A program made the position numbers and the translations under genes. The notes beneath the pieces are model-generated. The model worked only from the letters and a program-made list of their open reading frames with translations, did no database searches and was not told the DNA's origin. A stretch of DNA of 8,248 nt from an uncultured Bacteroidota bacterium. Its GTDB lineage: Bacteria; Bacteroidota; Bacteroidia; Chitinophagales; Chitinophagaceae. How positions within the stretch are numbered: position 1 is the first letter of the stretch; each line of letters starts with the position of its first letter. The stretch is taken from positions 1-8,248 of the forward strand of contig CAILMA010000280.1 in the NCBI GenBank assembly GCA_903835145.1, written 5' to 3'. Shown one piece after another: positions 6,070-8,248 of this stretch.

Positions 6070-8248
6070 ATGGTTAGTGCTTTTAAAATAAACAGATGCC
6101 TGCTATTAATTATATTCATAGTTAGTACTGTATTTTGCTTCCCTGCCAGTGCACAACGATATTCCTTTCACAACTTAAGCATTGATGATGGCCTCATACA
6201 GTCGCAGGCTATAAGTATAGCACAAGACAAGGTCGGAAATCTTTGGGTGGGCACAGTGGGTGGCCTATCTCGCTACAATGGCAAATCATTTACGAATTAC
6301 AACATAAGGAACGGACTGCCCGGCAATTTTGTAAATGCACTTGCAGCTGATAAAAATGGGTACATCTGGATAAGCACTCCTGCCGGACTTTCAAAATTTA
6401 ACGGCACAAAGTTTGAGGTTTTCAATGTACCAAAAGCCATTGATAATTTGGGTGGTAAAACCCCTCAACCGCGCGAAGCGCAGGCGCAGCTTTTCGTAGT
6501 TGGAGATACAACTTGGTGGCGGCTTGGTGGCGATGTGTATTACATAACGGCCGGCAAAATAAAGTATTTAAATACCCCATGCCCGGCAGGCACCACAACA
6601 GCTATGCTTGCCGTAACCGAAGGCCTGTGGGTAGCAAAAGGAGATACACTCTACCACAACGAAAACAACCGGTGGGATACAAGCTCATTCCTGCTCACAC
6701 CGGAGGTGAGGCGACCAACAATAACAAGGATTTTCAGAGACAAGTCGAAGGTTTTGTGGCTCGCAACGAATGCAGGGCTGTACTATCTGGAAGGGAAAAC
6801 TATAATGCCGTACCTTGTAAATGGCCAACCACTGAACTACATCTCCATCAGGTCAATTACTCAGGATAAGACCGGAGCACTCTGGATGGCCACGCACAAT
6901 GGCGTTATAAAACTTGCCGAAAATGCCCTGCAATACTACAATAAACACAATGGCCTTAGCGACAACGGTTTCAACGATATAATCACAGATGCCGAGGGCA
7001 ACATTTGGATGGCATCTGACGGGCAGGGCATCTTTCGCTATTCGGGTACGCTCTTTACTGTAATTGACGAGTCTATGGGATTGCCAAGCGCTCAGATTAT
7101 GGCAATCGCCACCAATAAACGAGACTCCCTTTTTCTGGGAACCTATGAAGCCGGACTTTTTGTATTTAACGACGGCAAGGTAACGCCCAGATCACTGCCG
7201 GTAACCCCCACTCCATCTATTTCTTCGCTGTGCTATACCCACGATCAAAAACTCTGGATAGGCACAAGGGATCAGGGGCTTTTCGAATACGACCATCAAC
7301 GGTTCAAACAACTATTGGCGCCAAATCACCACTTCCCATCAAACACCATTTACCGCCTTTATGAAGATCCACAGCGCCGACTTTGGATAGGTTTTGGTGA
7401 CGGCGCTGTACTTTATGAAAATGATACTTTTAAAACGATTGACGTAAGACAGGCGCGGGTAACTTCATTTCTGGCAATTGGTAACGATAGTGTACTCATA
7501 GCCACTGATAAAAAACGCCTTCTACTATACAATGCTGGCAATGTTTCAGACTTTGTAACCAACACAATAGCCGACAGTTCGAACGTAGATTGCTTTATAT
7601 ACACCGCAGGGACGTTGTGGTTGGGTACCAGCGATAATGGTGTGATCATCTATAATTTACAGAATCACAAAACCACGATTATTAATAAATCGAATGGGCT
7701 GAGATCAGATTTCATTTACAATATAATTAATGATAATGATGGTAATATATGGGTGGGCACTGGGTTCGGCATTCATAAAATTACTATTGACGAAGCTGGA
7801 AAGCCTAAGGTGACTTTTTATGGCAAAGCTGAGGGAGTAACTGGTATGGAAAGCAACATAAATGCTGTGAACAAAATGCCTGACGGCAGCATTTGGTTTG
7901 GGACGACCAACGGCGCACTACATTACCAGCCCCACTCGGCGGTCGTGCAAACTGCCCCAACCAGTATAGTGTTGCAGTCGGTAAAAATTGCAGGAGAAGC
8001 AACCATTGACCGGAGCTACTATGACAGCACAGATAGTTGGTATGGCATACCCTATCACCTCAAACTGCCCTTTAAGAAAAACAATATCACATTCAGCTTC
8101 CAGGCCATAACACTTAGCGGGGCCGAGCAGGTACTGTATCGATATCGTATGGAAGGCGTGGACCAACCCTGGAGCGACTGGGCAAGCAACGACTATGTAA
8201 CCTACTCCGCACTCCCCCCGGGCAACTATATATTCCATATACAATGTA
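6070..8248 (+). CDS. Two-component-regulator propeller sensor with Y_Y_Y domain (3' end outside window)
   Basis: The frame from the ATG at 6070 stays open for 726 codons to the window edge. Residues 1-28 form a signal peptide (positive N-region, hydrophobic core LLLIIFIVSTVF, likely cut after PASA), so the sensor part is periplasmic. Fourteen blade motifs of the Reg_prop type (LWxGT-like, then a glycine and a hydrophobic pair) follow at about residues 58, 99, 148, 186, 229, 271, 312, 354, 395, 438, 475, 516, 560 and 608, some 42 residues apart; blades 3, 4 and 11 are degenerate. Fourteen blades suit two seven-bladed propellers, as in Bacteroides hybrid two-component sensors. A Y_Y_Y beta-sandwich begins near 667 (LPFKKNNITFSFQA, then YRYRMEGVDQPWSDW). 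In this family a membrane helix and a signalling output, often a histidine kinase of LytS or HisKA type or a DNA-binding domain, come next; they lie beyond the window. The ligand is unknown. The gene follows the korB terminator and is probably transcribed separately. Confidence 0.9.
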   Translation, partial: MVSAFKINRCLLLIIFIVSTVFCFPASAQRYSFHNLSIDDGLIQSQAISIAQDKVGNLWVGTVGGLSRYNGKSFTNYNIRNGLPGNFVNALAADKNGYIWISTPAGLSKFNGTKFEVFNVPKAIDNLGGKTPQPREAQAQLFVVGDTTWWRLGGDVYYITAGKIKYLNTPCPAGTTTAMLAVTEGLWVAKGDTLYHNENNRWDTSSFLLTPEVRRPTITRIFRDKSKVLWLATNAGLYYLEGKTIMPYLVNGQPLNYISIRSITQDKTGALWMATHNGVIKLAENALQYYNKHNGLSDNGFNDIITDAEGNIWMASDGQGIFRYSGTLFTVIDESMGLPSAQIMAIATNKRDSLFLGTYEAGLFVFNDGKVTPRSLPVTPTPSISSLCYTHDQKLWIGTRDQGLFEYDHQRFKQLLAPNHHFPSNTIYRLYEDPQRRLWIGFGDGAVLYENDTFKTIDVRQARVTSFLAIGNDSVLIATDKKRLLLYNAGNVSDFVTNTIADSSNVDCFIYTAGTLWLGTSDNGVIIYNLQNHKTTIINKSNGLRSDFIYNIINDNDGNIWVGTGFGIHKITIDEAGKPKVTFYGKAEGVTGMESNINAVNKMPDGSIWFGTTNGALHYQPHSAVVQTAPTSIVLQSVKIAGEATIDRSYYDSTDSWYGIPYHLKLPFKKNNITFSFQAITLSGAEQVLYRYRMEGVDQPWSDWASNDYVTYSALPPGNYIFHIQC

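Noticed and set aside
6513..6869. 118-codon + strand open frame inside the sensor gene
   Set aside because: It lies wholly within the sensor coding frame in another phase, and its product is low-quality (many Arg, Asn, His, no recognisable fold), whereas the sensor frame shows clear propeller motifs throughout.
7918..8244. 108-codon minus-strand frame near the window end
   Set aside because: It is antisense to the last blade and the Y_Y_Y domain of the sensor, and has no recognisable motif of its own.

Overview
The window looks like part of a Bacteroidota chromosome. The most likely source is a Chitinophagaceae- or Sphingobacteriia-like lineage, but this is inferred from protein style and not tested. 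Supporting signs are moderate AT content, genes with almost no Shine-Dalgarno sequences, upstream elements resembling the Bacteroidota TTG / TAnnTTTG promoter, a ferredoxin plus fused-alpha KOR pair, and a periplasmic two-component-regulator propeller sensor.

Layout. Bases 1-123 hold the C-terminal end of a RelE/HigB-like toxin (+). Bases 183-1685 encode NuoM, a proton-pumping subunit of respiratory complex I (+). Bases 1686-2050 are a gap without a convincing gene. Bases 2051-2419 encode NuoA (-), convergent with nuoM. Bases 2420-2547 form a divergent control region. Bases 2548-5846 are a compact + strand operon of a 2[4Fe-4S] ferredoxin, korA (gamma-alpha fusion) and korB, closed by a strong intrinsic terminator at 5873-5906. 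Bases 5907-6069 carry small hairpins and a candidate promoter. From 6070 to the window end an uninterrupted frame encodes the first 726 residues of a large secreted or membrane-anchored sensor: signal peptide, 14 propeller blades (two seven-bladed propellers), then a Y_Y_Y domain. The frame is cut off by the window edge.

How the genes fit together. KorAB oxidises 2-oxoglutarate to succinyl-CoA and reduces ferredoxin, and the co-transcribed ferredoxin is the obvious acceptor. NuoA and NuoM belong to complex I, which passes electrons from NADH (or, in some lineages, reduced ferredoxin or flavodoxin) to quinone and pumps protons. Sharing one intergenic region between nuoA and the fd-korAB operon hints at coordinated electron flow, but that is inference. 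The two nuo genes stand alone here and are not in a nuoA-N operon.

I saw no tRNA, rRNA, CRISPR array or complete mobile element. The points most worth a second look are the missing transmembrane-helix-7 lysine in NuoM, the scattered nuo genes beside fd-korAB, and the large sensor with no visible target locus. None of these establishes a new system.
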